DNA of 18,085 nucleotides from Coemansia sp. RSA 922. Taxonomy: Eukaryota > Kickxellomycota > Kickxellomycetes > Kickxellales > Kickxellaceae. This document shows, one piece after another, positions 8,131-16,800 of the stretch. The position numbers and the translations under genes were made by a program. The stretch covers positions 1-18,085 of the forward strand of contig JANBQS010000435.1 of assembly GCA_027577415.1 (NCBI GenBank), read 5' to 3'. Each line of letters opens with the position of its first letter. Position 1 is the stretch's first letter. Under the pieces are notes generated by a model that saw nothing but the letters and a program-made list of their open reading frames with translations, did no database searches and had not been told where the DNA came from.

Positions 8131-8215
8131 TTATTTCTTTCCAGTGCGGGAACAGTTGGAAGCTGCACCCAAGGCCTGGTTGCCTGCACTGCTGTTGCCA
8201 CTGTCGGATGGTCGC
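8131..8215 (-). pseudogene. 3'-terminal coding fragment of an unidentified gene (unit B)
   Basis: Counterpart of 6927-7020, ending NCSRTGKK-stop with an overlapping AATAAA at 8130-8135. Upstream the frame runs into the CT-rich leader of the plus-strand DUF4246 gene, so no room remains for a full gene. A possible acceptor, TGTGGATTTGCAG (minus strand), precedes CAGCTGGCG. Probably a stranded last exon. Confidence 0.35.
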
Positions 8216-8376
8216 CAGCTGCTGCAAATCCACAAATGTCGATCCAGACATAAGTGCTGGGAATCCGCAGCAATCGCAAGTGGTGAGGAAAGAGGGAAGG
8301 ATCCATCTCTACTCTTCTTCTCTTCTCTCTTGTTCATTCTACCCATCTATTTTATTCACTAGTTACCGACTTTAAC

Positions 8377-10089
8377 ATGAGAAAGTGCCTCACCGCTATT
8401 GGCATCCCACTGTCGGCAACATTGGATGAACGCATCAGAGGCCTCTTTCCGCCTAGAGCCATGTATGACTGCAATCCCGAGCCAATGGGTACCCTTGCAG
8501 AAAGGCGGATGCGTCAGATGAGTAGCGATATTCGTTCTAAGCCCGACTGGATGGAGACGATTAGTAACGCAGACGCTCGTGCCGGCTGGGCCGCCAAAGC
8601 CAAAGCAAGGTGGCTGACTGACGTTGAGTTTGCATACGTACTGGACGAGCTAGCATAGTACGTGTCTCTACACCCACAGGGTAGCAACATCAAACTTAGC
8701 GCAGCAGACGGGGTGTGGCTCTCTGATACGCTTGTTGATGACAAGACCACGAATGAGCTCAGGGACTATGCAGCTATTCTTGAGAGTGTGCCAGATCGCC
8801 AAAAAGACTGGTGCCCAAATGATCGCTCTCGTGTACTCAACTTGCTTGATCCATCACTTTATCCACTGATCTACAGCTGCTCGAAGCTGTGCCACGAGAC
8901 CAGCATGTCACCGCAGGCAGCGCTTAAGCTTGGAAAGGTCGGGGAGTTTCCAGGGTCTATTGAGGGATGGCACAAGACTTTAAACGTTACTGAGGGTGGA
9001 GAGCCTGACTACCACCTCCCGACGGGGCATGGACGGTATTGGTCTTATACTTCTGACAAATTTAGCTGGCTACCATCCGAGTTTCGTATTGGCGACAATG
9101 GTGCTGTCACTATCGAGTCCTACATCAACAACCTACACCCCGTTAAGCACGCCGCGCTGTACCCGATTATTGCCAGTGTTTTCTCCAAGTCTCTCCCGCT
9201 TTTGGAACAAGTCGTAACTGATCTAGCGCATCCGCGACAGCCACGAGTAAAACCAAATTCATCAAAATACTACGAGAGCAATGAGCCTCTGCCCGACCGT
9301 AACGACGATTACTACGAGGAGGATCTTATTCTCTGGAAGGACCGCGCAACATTTGTCCATCCGCAACCCGAGCCGTTTGTTGCACCTGCACGGCCTATCA
9401 GTCCTTACAAGCTCTGTGGGCGGCGGCTACAGGCCATCGTCAAAATGACCAACGTTGAGCTGACTTCAAAGAGGCCAATCTACGGCGTCAAGGACTAAAG
9501 CGTAGCGGGCTTGGCTAATGAGCGCATTATTGCCACTGGGGTATTCTTTTATGACGTGGCAAACATAGCTCCTGCCAGTCTGGGATTCCGCGAGGCGCTT
9601 AGTTCTTGGAATTTTGAGGCCGAACAATGTGACATCAATTCGGTTATAGAGGCATATGGTATAGAGCCAAGCCAACAGTGCAGCGATGACCCCGTATCGC
9701 AGGAGCTAGGCAGTGTTGGCATTAAAGATGGACGGTGTGTGGTGCTCCCCAACATACACCAGTACAAGTTTCCCGAGCTCAAGCTAGCTGACAAGACCAA
9801 GCCTGGCCACTGCAAGATGCTTACGTTTTACTTTGTGGATCCTAGTACGCGCATTCCATCGACAGAGATTGTGCCGCCACAGCAACTGGACTGGTACTTT
9901 GAGGATATCTTAGAATTTGAGCCGTTCCGCGGTTTGCCGCAGCTGGTAATGGATGGCATATTAGCTAAGGTCGATTTTCCAATTTCACTCAAGGAGGCCA
10001 AGAAGACTCGCCTACAAGTGCGCCAGGACGAAGCTTGTGAGCATATTTCATATGAGCTATTTGCTCCAAGATATTATTTTAGCTCGTAG
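8377..10089 (+). pseudogene. DUF4246 family gene with two in-frame stops
   Basis: One reading frame of 570 codons plus a terminal stop, interrupted by TAG at 8656-8658 (codon 94) and TAA at 9496-9498 (codon 374), with no frameshift. DUF4246 signatures are clear: ERRMRQM...KPDW near residues 42-57, DGVWLSDTL, DWCPNDRSRVLNLLDPSLYPLIY, FSWLPSEFRI, ESYINNLHPVKHAALYPII, LQAIVKMTNVELTSKRPIY, NERIIATGVFFYD, KPGHCKMLTFYFVDP and VPPQQLDWYFEDI. From my memory of the family, GGSWHVEG and NxxQH supply the putative Fe ligands of a dioxygenase-like fold and GHRK a nearby Arg. Here these read KD-stop-SVAG, NIHQY (Tyr463) and GHCK (Cys479). The first stop replaces an aromatic residue in ELxYY. So the copy is truncated and would also be inactive if read through. 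The CT-rich leader upstream looks like a former promoter. Confidence 0.88.
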
Positions 10090-10368
10090 TTGCGCTTTAT
10101 TGGGCGCGATTTAAGTATCGAGTGCTGTTAAAATGCTGTTGTTGCACAATACTACTTTTTGAGCTTGGTTACTATGACACATGTATCTGCTGGACTCTTA
10201 ATATAGCTATATTGTAATGGATTATTGGCGCTGAGATTAGTGTGGTCTAGCCAAAACATCTCACAATGTAAGGTGTAGCAGAGCGGAGTAAGAATATAAA
10301 ATAGAATATCATAGCATAGCGAATATGTATCAATAAAGAGTGAAGTGGAAGCAATAATTATATCCTGA
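10090..10368. other. AT-rich intergenic region, convergent 3' ends
   Basis: Lies between the end of the DUF4246 frame and the stop of the small minus-strand gene. AT-rich, no motif or structure recognised; probably untranslated 3' sequence of both. Confidence 0.5.
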
Positions 10369-10596
10369 TTAGCCGCGCGCTTGTTGTTTATATGACCCCA
10401 ATGCAGCTCTCTTCCATAGCCACTGTCGTTTGGCATACAAAAGGTGTTGTATTTGCTCGTCCTCGCTGAGCTCCTCCCAGTCTGCTACCGACTCAGGAAG
10501 CCAAACTAGTACCGAGTCGAGCCGCCCGAACTCTGCAGCTGGTCTCTCAGCCGTTGGATCGCTGGCCATGTTCGCGTCGGTGCTTGTCGTAAGCAT
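10369..10596 (-). CDS. Small unrecognised protein, 75 residues
   Basis: The ATG at 10596 opens a frame with codon choice like the larger genes, and a second in-frame ATG is at codon 10. The product is soluble: a Thr/Ala/Pro-rich start, LDSVLVWLPESV, then a probable amphipathic helix beginning DWEELSEDEQIQHLLYAKRQ, with a basic end KRAALGSYKQQARG. There is no signal peptide or membrane segment and I cannot name a family. It is divergent from the S49 gene, 245 bp away, which could mean a shared promoter region. The overlapping longer minus-strand frame at 10152-10436 looks random. Confidence 0.55.
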   Translation of the reverse strand: MLTTSTDANMASDPTAERPAAEFGRLDSVLVWLPESVADWEELSEDEQIQHLLYAKRQWLWKRAALGSYKQQARG

Positions 10597-10841
10597 GTTC
10601 TAATTACGTTCAATATAGGCGCAGATGACGCCAATCTCACTATCCATCTCTTGTGCTTCTTTTGGGTTGGATTGACAAGATCCAGATATTACAAAGAAGG
10701 CTTTGCACCAATTTTCTACTCCAGACAACTAATTGCTGATCCTACAGACGCTGCTGCGAATCTGAGGAAAGGCTCTTGTCCTCTTGTTCCTTCTATTATT
10801 TCGTCGCCAAATATCTATTACACTAGCAAGCCACTACTCAA

Positions 10842-13094
10842 ATGCACACTGATACAGGAGCAAAGGGAGCCTCCGTGCTGTTACGTGCTGCAGGATTGCC
10901 CTTTAGACTCATTAAGAGCACTGCCTTGAGCACAGCGTATCTATGCCTTGCTGGTCTGGCGAAGCGTAGGATGAAGACTGCCCGGCAACTAGTGCATCCC
11001 CAGACTACCCTTACCTGGAAAATCAACGTAGACTCGATCGTCGAGACTGGACTGCCATCGTCAGGGAGGTTTGGCCTGAAATCGCTTCTCACTCGAGCAA
11101 TAACGAAGCTCGACGACGATTCGCCAAAAATCACCATGCTCAATGCCGTGACAGCGCTGCATATGGCTGCCAATGATCCACGAGTCACGCATCTGGATGT
11201 ACGCGTTGTACCGGCTGCTGGAACCAGGAACCGCCCAGTATCTCTTGGCTTGGGGTTTGCGCAGACTGATGAGCTCCTCGAAGCAGTTTTGGCATTCAAC
11301 CAAAAGAAGGCCGAGCAGTATGAGTCCGGCAACTGGGATTCGTCTTTTACTATCGATTCGTTTGACGACCAGCTGACATACTACTTTGCCTCGGCGTTTA
11401 ACAAGATCGTGGTCCAGCCTACTGGGCAACTGCCTCTCACGGGGATCTCGTGGATTCTACCCTACTACAAGAAGCTGCTTGACAAGGTGGGCATTGAAGT
11501 CCAGACCGGATCTCGTATGGAGTACAACAGCGCGTCCGCGCCGTTTACGGAGTCTGATATACCAGAGAAGCACAAGGACAATGGTATGAGTATTCTCTTT
11601 CATCTAAACAGCATATTTCTACGCACCATTACTCTTTCGCGCGCCAGCAGTATCGCCGCCTTGCGTACAGAAATAACCGACGAAAACAAGGATCCCGACA
11701 TGTTTGCACAAAAATATGTGCATACGGTTATGACACAACATGGCCCATATATCGACGCGCAGATGGCTAAACGTATTGGACTTATAACCGATGTCGGCGG
11801 CACCTTTTTCGACGACGAGGGCTATAAGGTCGGAAAGTGTACAGAGATAGGTGCGTATGTCAAGGCACGTCGTCAGGAGATTGAGCGAGAGAGCCATGGT
11901 ACGCCCGTATTAGACGCGATGTTGGTCAAGCTCGCTCAACTCCAACGGCGTCAAGAGACTGCTAACATGACCAAGCTTTTACGCACATACCATTCACAGG
12001 ACCGAGTGACCGTGGGCGTTGTGTACCTGCGTGGAAGCATTGAGCGCGGCGGTGCGAATGGAGGCAGCCTTGTCTGCAAGGCTCTTATTGACGCAGCAGA
12101 AGATCCCGAGGTCGAAAGCATCGTTTTACGCGTCGACTCTGCCGGTGGCGACTTTGTTGCTAGCGATGCTATTGCGTCGGCAGTTAGAATGGTGCAGCTC
12201 AAGTACGGAAAGTCCGTAGTCGCTAGTTACGGCAACACAGCGGCGTCAGGAGCATACCTTGCTACGACTCATTGCGATTGCATCTTTGCCGGTCCTGCCA
12301 CTCTAACTGGTGGTATCGGGGTCTCCTCTATGCGCCCGGTAGCTACCAAGCGGTTTACCGATTTCTTTGAACTTGGCACTCGGCAATTCACTCTCACTGG
12401 CCCAAGCACTAATTGGCACGAGTTGGAGGGCGAGAAACTCGAGGCGTTTAAGAGTTTTGTCGGCAAAACTTATGACTCGTTTATCACTCAGGTGGTCAGT
12501 GGGCGAAAGATATCCGAAAAGGAAGCTGAGAGTGTTGCGCAAGGTCAAGTGTTTACTGGACTCCAGGCCAGCGAAAACAAGCTAGTCGACAAACTAGGCG
12601 GGTTTGTTTATTCTGTCGAAGCTGCCGCACAGTGTGGTTATGAAAACCGCGCACACAGTCTACGCTCTATGACAGGACACTACCTTCAATCGGCAATTGC
12701 GTCGGCTCAATGCGAGTGTGCGGCCGATTCTGATCCAATCTTGAAGGACGGAAAGTACCAGGTGCCAAGCGAGTTGGATCCGCGGGTTGAGCGTAAGGTG
12801 GGATTTCCAGGCAATATTGTTAAAGCCATACTTGACAAGAGTTATTTGGACAAGTTCAATGATCCTACATATAAGTACGACGCCGATATTACCAAGAACA
12901 TCCGGATCAAGGAGTTTTCGACGTCCGATACCAGCACAAGCGGTCTTCTCTCGCTAATTGCCAAACTCGTAGGTGGCGACCTGGTCAGAGAGGCAGTTGC
13001 TAGTGCACTGCGCCAAGAACGCAATAGCATTGCCTCCTCGTTATCGGCGGTAGAGCAGCCTCGCGCCGAAGCAGATATCATGAACATCAAGTAA
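10842..13094 (+). CDS. SppA-like S49 family protein (signal peptide peptidase A / protease IV type), probable loss of catalytic Lys
   Basis: A 750-residue protein with the two-domain layout of 67-kDa SppA. N-terminal part: a short hydrophobic segment at about 28-42 that may anchor it in a membrane. First S49 domain about 100-320, with YYFASAFNKIVVQPTGQLPLTGI and LLDKVGIEVQTG. Second domain about 388-600, with VGVVYLRGSI, IVLRVDSAGGDFVASD (usual DSPGGS changed to DSAGGD), YGNTAASGAYLATTHCDCIFAGPATLTGGIGV in two parts, and GQVFTGLQASENKLVDKLGG. Ser469 in AASG is the family nucleophile. In bacterial SppA the general base is the Lys of YKSAxEPF; here it reads YNSASAPF with Asn229. The protein is therefore either a pseudoenzyme or uses another base. 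The C-terminal 150 residues are unassigned. Residues 248-275 may be a read-through intron (see 11584-11670). Location, membrane or organelle, is not determined. Confidence 0.9.
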   Translation: MHTDTGAKGASVLLRAAGLPFRLIKSTALSTAYLCLAGLAKRRMKTARQLVHPQTTLTWKINVDSIVETGLPSSGRFGLKSLLTRAITKLDDDSPKITMLNAVTALHMAANDPRVTHLDVRVVPAAGTRNRPVSLGLGFAQTDELLEAVLAFNQKKAEQYESGNWDSSFTIDSFDDQLTYYFASAFNKIVVQPTGQLPLTGISWILPYYKKLLDKVGIEVQTGSRMEYNSASAPFTESDIPEKHKDNGMSILFHLNSIFLRTITLSRASSIAALRTEITDENKDPDMFAQKYVHTVMTQHGPYIDAQMAKRIGLITDVGGTFFDDEGYKVGKCTEIGAYVKARRQEIERESHGTPVLDAMLVKLAQLQRRQETANMTKLLRTYHSQDRVTVGVVYLRGSIERGGANGGSLVCKALIDAAEDPEVESIVLRVDSAGGDFVASDAIASAVRMVQLKYGKSVVASYGNTAASGAYLATTHCDCIFAGPATLTGGIGVSSMRPVATKRFTDFFELGTRQFTLTGPSTNWHELEGEKLEAFKSFVGKTYDSFITQVVSGRKISEKEAESVAQGQVFTGLQASENKLVDKLGGFVYSVEAAAQCGYENRAHSLRSMTGHYLQSAIASAQCECAADSDPILKDGKYQVPSELDPRVERKVGFPGNIVKAILDKSYLDKFNDPTYKYDADITKNIRIKEFSTSDTSTSGLLSLIAKLVGGDLVREAVASALRQERNSIASSLSAVEQPRAEADIMNIK
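11584..11670 (+). other. Possible in-frame 87-bp intron in the S49 gene
   Basis: Starts GTATGAGT and ends GCGTACAG, phase 1, length divisible by three. Both retained and spliced forms keep the frame (750 or 721 residues). The encoded stretch (GMSILFHLNS...) does not resemble the family, which supports an intron. However, the family normally has about 20 helical residues here, which supports retention. Undecided. Confidence 0.35.
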
Positions 13095-13507
13095 TGTGTT
13101 ACCATTTCCTCTATAGAACAATAAGAGCTTTCTAGATTTACTCTATCTCATGTGACAAGTTGAGCCATTTGCAATGTTGGTCTAATTGTAATGAATCCGC
13201 ATTGTAAAATATGCATTCACACAATGAAGTGGGATATGTGCATGCTAATTGGTACAATGGGGCAGCTTTAAGATTAGTTAATTCATTGCCATCACCTGCA
13301 ATTCGGTACAATTGATATACATGTAGAGATGGACAAAAAAGAAACAACGGTACCATTGACAAACAATATATTGGTGTTCATAACAATGCAATTTAAACGT
13401 ATGTTATTCAATCGCCAATAGAAGCAGCCAATACACAATGGCGTATAGTTTAGGGCATATGTTTTGCAAAATGAAAATAAGAGCAAGAGACCCAGCCTCC
13501 AGATGTG
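13095..13507. other. AT-rich intergenic region upstream of the small secreted peptide gene
   Basis: About 400 bp of AT-rich sequence with only short, unconvincing frames. It should contain the 3' untranslated region of the S49 gene and the promoter of the small peptide gene. No repeat or RNA gene recognised. Confidence 0.5.
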
Positions 13508-13518
13508 TATAAAAAGGG
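13508..13518 (+). promoter_or_regulatory. TATA box (TATAAAAAGGG) for the small peptide gene
   Basis: A near-ideal TATA element 77 bp upstream of the ATG at 13585. The leader between them begins C/T-rich and becomes strongly CA-rich (ACCATCAACAACACTCACCA), a composition typical of highly expressed fungal genes. Confidence 0.75.
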
Positions 13519-13584
13519 AGTAATGTCCCCACCTCGTCTTCTCACAAAACCATCAACAACACTCACCAACCAACTATCTCAACC

Positions 13585-13674
13585 ATGAACGCCTACGCTA
13601 CTCTCTTTGCCATCGTCGCTATTGCCGCCGCAACTGCCAACGCCCAGGTCGTCTGGCTCGGTCCCTGGCCCTAG
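13585..13674 (+). CDS. 29-residue secreted peptide precursor
   Basis: Too short for routine gene calling. The ATG in a CAACCATGAAC context opens a 29-codon frame ending in TAG. The first 20 residues make a textbook signal peptide: a short polar start (MNAY), a hydrophobic core (TLFAIVAIAAA) and ATANA with small residues at -1 and -3. Cleavage there leaves the nonapeptide QVVWLGPWP. It has an N-terminal Gln able to cyclise to pyroglutamate, two Trp, two Pro, no Cys and no Kex2-type dibasic site. Codons are mostly C-ending (GCC, GTC, ATC, CTC), as in strongly expressed genes. The strong TATA box and CA-rich leader support real expression. It could be a signalling or pheromone-like peptide, an antimicrobial or effector, or the remnant of a longer secreted protein cut by a stop. 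The in-frame sequence after the stop runs 13 codons and looks like UTR. Confidence 0.65.
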   Translation: MNAYATLFAIVAIAAATANAQVVWLGPWP

Positions 13675-13841
13675 ATTTCCTCCACTTGTTATACACTTGT
13701 AAACAAATACATATAACTATATCTTCATAACTGTGACTTTCAAAGACTTAATAGCTTTGCTGTTTGTCATTACAGTTAATATATCTAATAGCGTTATCTG
13801 ACAACATGTGCCTCTACAAAAAAATATATTCACAAACCACT

Positions 13842-16800
13842 CTAGTCTTGCTGATGCTCGTCAGGGTCCTCAGAGGAACCAGAACCATTGGCATTGGTCG
13901 CGCTAGTCGATTCTAGCGTCCTTCTATTAGAAGAGTATTCCCTGATATTTTCCATCAGCTGGGCATCTATGCTTGCACCAGCCTTGACCATTTCCCGCAG
14001 CGTGTCCACAACGACCTCATGCCTGCCGTTCTGAGCGAGTCGACGAAGAACCTCGGCATAAAGCTTTGTGCTCGTTACAAGCCCGCTCTTGTGCATGGCG
14101 CTCATTATCGCCGCCGCCTTGGCGACCTCGCCTCGAGAAAGATAATACCGGATTATGACCGAGAACTGACGCGGCGTTCGCTGCACCTTGTCCAAAGTGT
14201 TAAAGCACCAGCTGTTTTGAGCGAGGGCTGCGCATCGAGTCGGGTTCCCAATGGCGCTAAATATCCCCAGTGCCCCGCTGATATCGCCCAGCATCAACCG
14301 GCTCTGAATCCACAAGGCCGCCGTGATCTCGCTGTGAGGAATGCCTCGGTTGACCATTTCCACAAAGAACGCCTCGGCCGCCCCGTGCTTTCCGGCGTTG
14401 ATGTGCGCGCGAGCCACTACTGCATATCCAGACCCATTGACAGGAAGATCCAGGTACTCAAACTCCTTCCAGATCGACATGATTTTTGCCAGGTTCGTCG
14501 AGTAAAACCCAGTAACCCTACACGCTTCGGAGTGTCCTAGCCACATTTGATCGTCCTCGACAGCGCCTACAGTTGACGCCAAGTCAACTGTCGCCTCTAT
14601 ATCGGCTGCAAAGTCGGCGGCACTTGGCAGAGCAATGTCAGGAGGTGGCCCGGACATCTGAGTGTCCAATCGCAAGTCTTGAGTGGTGGGCGGCGGCATT
14701 GACTGCGCAAACTGGAGTTCGCGTGGCGGCTTGAGGTTGGCATAGCAATGCAAGAGAGACGAGAGAGCGCTGGCAGGAAGTGAAATGCCGCGTTGGCGCA
14801 TCGCCTCAAACACGCTATCCACGCCCCCGACTGAGCCGTAGTGCGAGCAGCTCCCAGCGATGGCGCAATAGAACCGCGCATCCAAGAGCTCGGGAGATAT
14901 GGTGGACAAAAAATCCAAGCACTCCATGTAAGCAGTCCGTGAGGTCGAAGACAGCGCTTGCATGGTGATAGTCAAAAGCGATGCTGGAGCCCCCGCCTTG
15001 ACAGCCGAGGCGATGTGTCGCCTCAAAGCCTTTATGACAAACTCCTCAGAGGCGTTCACGTTGGTGGCCTTTCTCGGAGAGCTGTAGTTTGTCAACCACG
15101 ACTGGGTAAATGCGGTGAGCGCCTTTTCGTATGCATATCGTGGAGGCATCGTGCCATGGGCCTCTAACGTAGTAAGCACCAAATCTGCGACAACTTCGCG
15201 AAACGGAGACTTTGCTGTGCCGTCCAGCAGATCCACCGCAGTGCGGCCCTGATCCTGGCTCACGTTAATGGCCGTGTGAACGACAAACGGCAGCAGGTGT
15301 GAGTCGACTGTGGCCAGCCGATCAATAGCTGCCGACCAGGCCTCCAGGCATCCTCGCATTGACGACATAACACCAATGATCCACTCCAGGTCTGCCACTT
15401 TGTGCTCCACGGCGCACAAGGCAAAGAACGCTCCGAAGATGTCGTCAGACACCGCGCGTAGCGATTGCGTGCGTTGTACGTAGCGCAAAAAGTTTGCCAG
15501 GTCCGTAGTAGATGAGCGACTGGCCAGGTATCGGCAGTAGAGGTTAATGGTGCGCGGCTTCAAAGAAATGTCGTGCTGGACGACGTAGCCCGCGAGACCG
15601 TGAGACTCGTCGAGCATCTTGTGGTTGACGTAGTACTCGATCAGCGGCGAGTATGGCAAATAATGTCGGTTGACTGGCAGCCCAGACAGAAAGTCGAGTG
15701 CCTGTCGCGCCTCAACAACTCCGCGATTCTCAATCAACACTAGGACAAGTTTCTCCATGGTCGGTCCGTAAATGCGAAGCCTTGTAAAATCCGAATCACG
15801 CAGCCGCTCGCGTAGCTCCTCGTAAGTGGCAATAGCGGCCACTGAGTTATTCGCTTCGAGATGCATTTGAAGGACAAAGAACAACAGTTCAATGCCAGTT
15901 GGCACACCCGCCGCTGCCAGCGTAGTGTACGTCTGAATGGCCAGCTGTAGGCCGCTATGTAAGCGAATATGGCGAATAGTACGGAAGAATAGCCGAAATG
16001 AAGGTGTGAATCCGCGCTCAATCATACGAGTAACCTCGTCTGCCAGCGCCTGCGGATCGGCGGCTATTTCCGAGCAGCCCAGCAATACGCTAAGCCGAGC
16101 ATTCGCTGTCAGGTTGTTGTCTGGGTACTGAGCAAGATCCACACACGCCGACAACTCGCTCGCCAACCCCATTTGCGAGAGAACCTGAACGACCGTGGGT
16201 ATATTCTCTGGCAGCTGGAGAGCTATACGGGCCATCGCGATAGCCAGGTCGGGATTCAAGCGCTCGGACGCATTCTCCATGACAACTTTGCCCAGCATGG
16301 CGTCAGAGCCAAGACCGTGCGCCCTTAGGCGTTGAACCAATCCGTCAAACATGCTGTGCTGGCCCGACCAGTGGTAGCCCTTCAAAATGGCGACAAAAAA
16401 CCGCTTGTCCGGAGCACAGCCCCAGCTTTTCATACACGCTATAAGGTCGCCTAACCGCTTGCTTCCGCGGTCACCGTCTGGGTCTAGCGAACAAGCGGTG
16501 GCGAGCAAGCAGAAGCAATTGAGAGTGGGCTCTATATCGCGACGCCGCATGTCCCCAAGGAGCGCGAATGCCATTTCCGTGTTCCAAGTAAGCACGTACT
16601 CCCTGATCATCATGTCGTACATGAATGACCTTGCCTGGCCCGTCCGAGTCAGCTTATCAAACAGAGCTCGACCCTCCTTATGCCGCGAGGAGCGAAGGAG
16701 GGCCTGGCACATGCTAAACTCCTCAAAGCTCGTAAGCGGAAGAAACTCGCTCTGCAGTGCGTCTTTGTAGCACCGCCGAGCATCGCCCAACAATCCCAGC

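Larger units (their letters stand above)
7270..8215 (-). repeat. Tandem segmental duplication, right unit (B)
   Basis: Homologue of 6024-7020 in the same orientation, with the same internal order: 3'-exon fragment, spacer, TATA promoter, gene. About 250 bp of unit-free sequence (7021-7269) separates the two. Similarity ends near the start of the DUF4246 upstream region. Confidence 0.85.

Noticed and set aside
10651..10929. 92-codon plus-strand frame before the S49 gene
   Set aside because: Overlaps the well-supported S49 start in another frame and lacks any recognisable content.
13675..13716. Continuation of the small peptide frame beyond its TAG
   Set aside because: Thirteen codons then TAA, AT-rich with no similarity to the preceding composition; reads as 3' untranslated sequence.
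14019..14540. 173-codon plus-strand frame
   Set aside because: Antisense shadow inside the long PPR coding sequence; no initiation context or family features.
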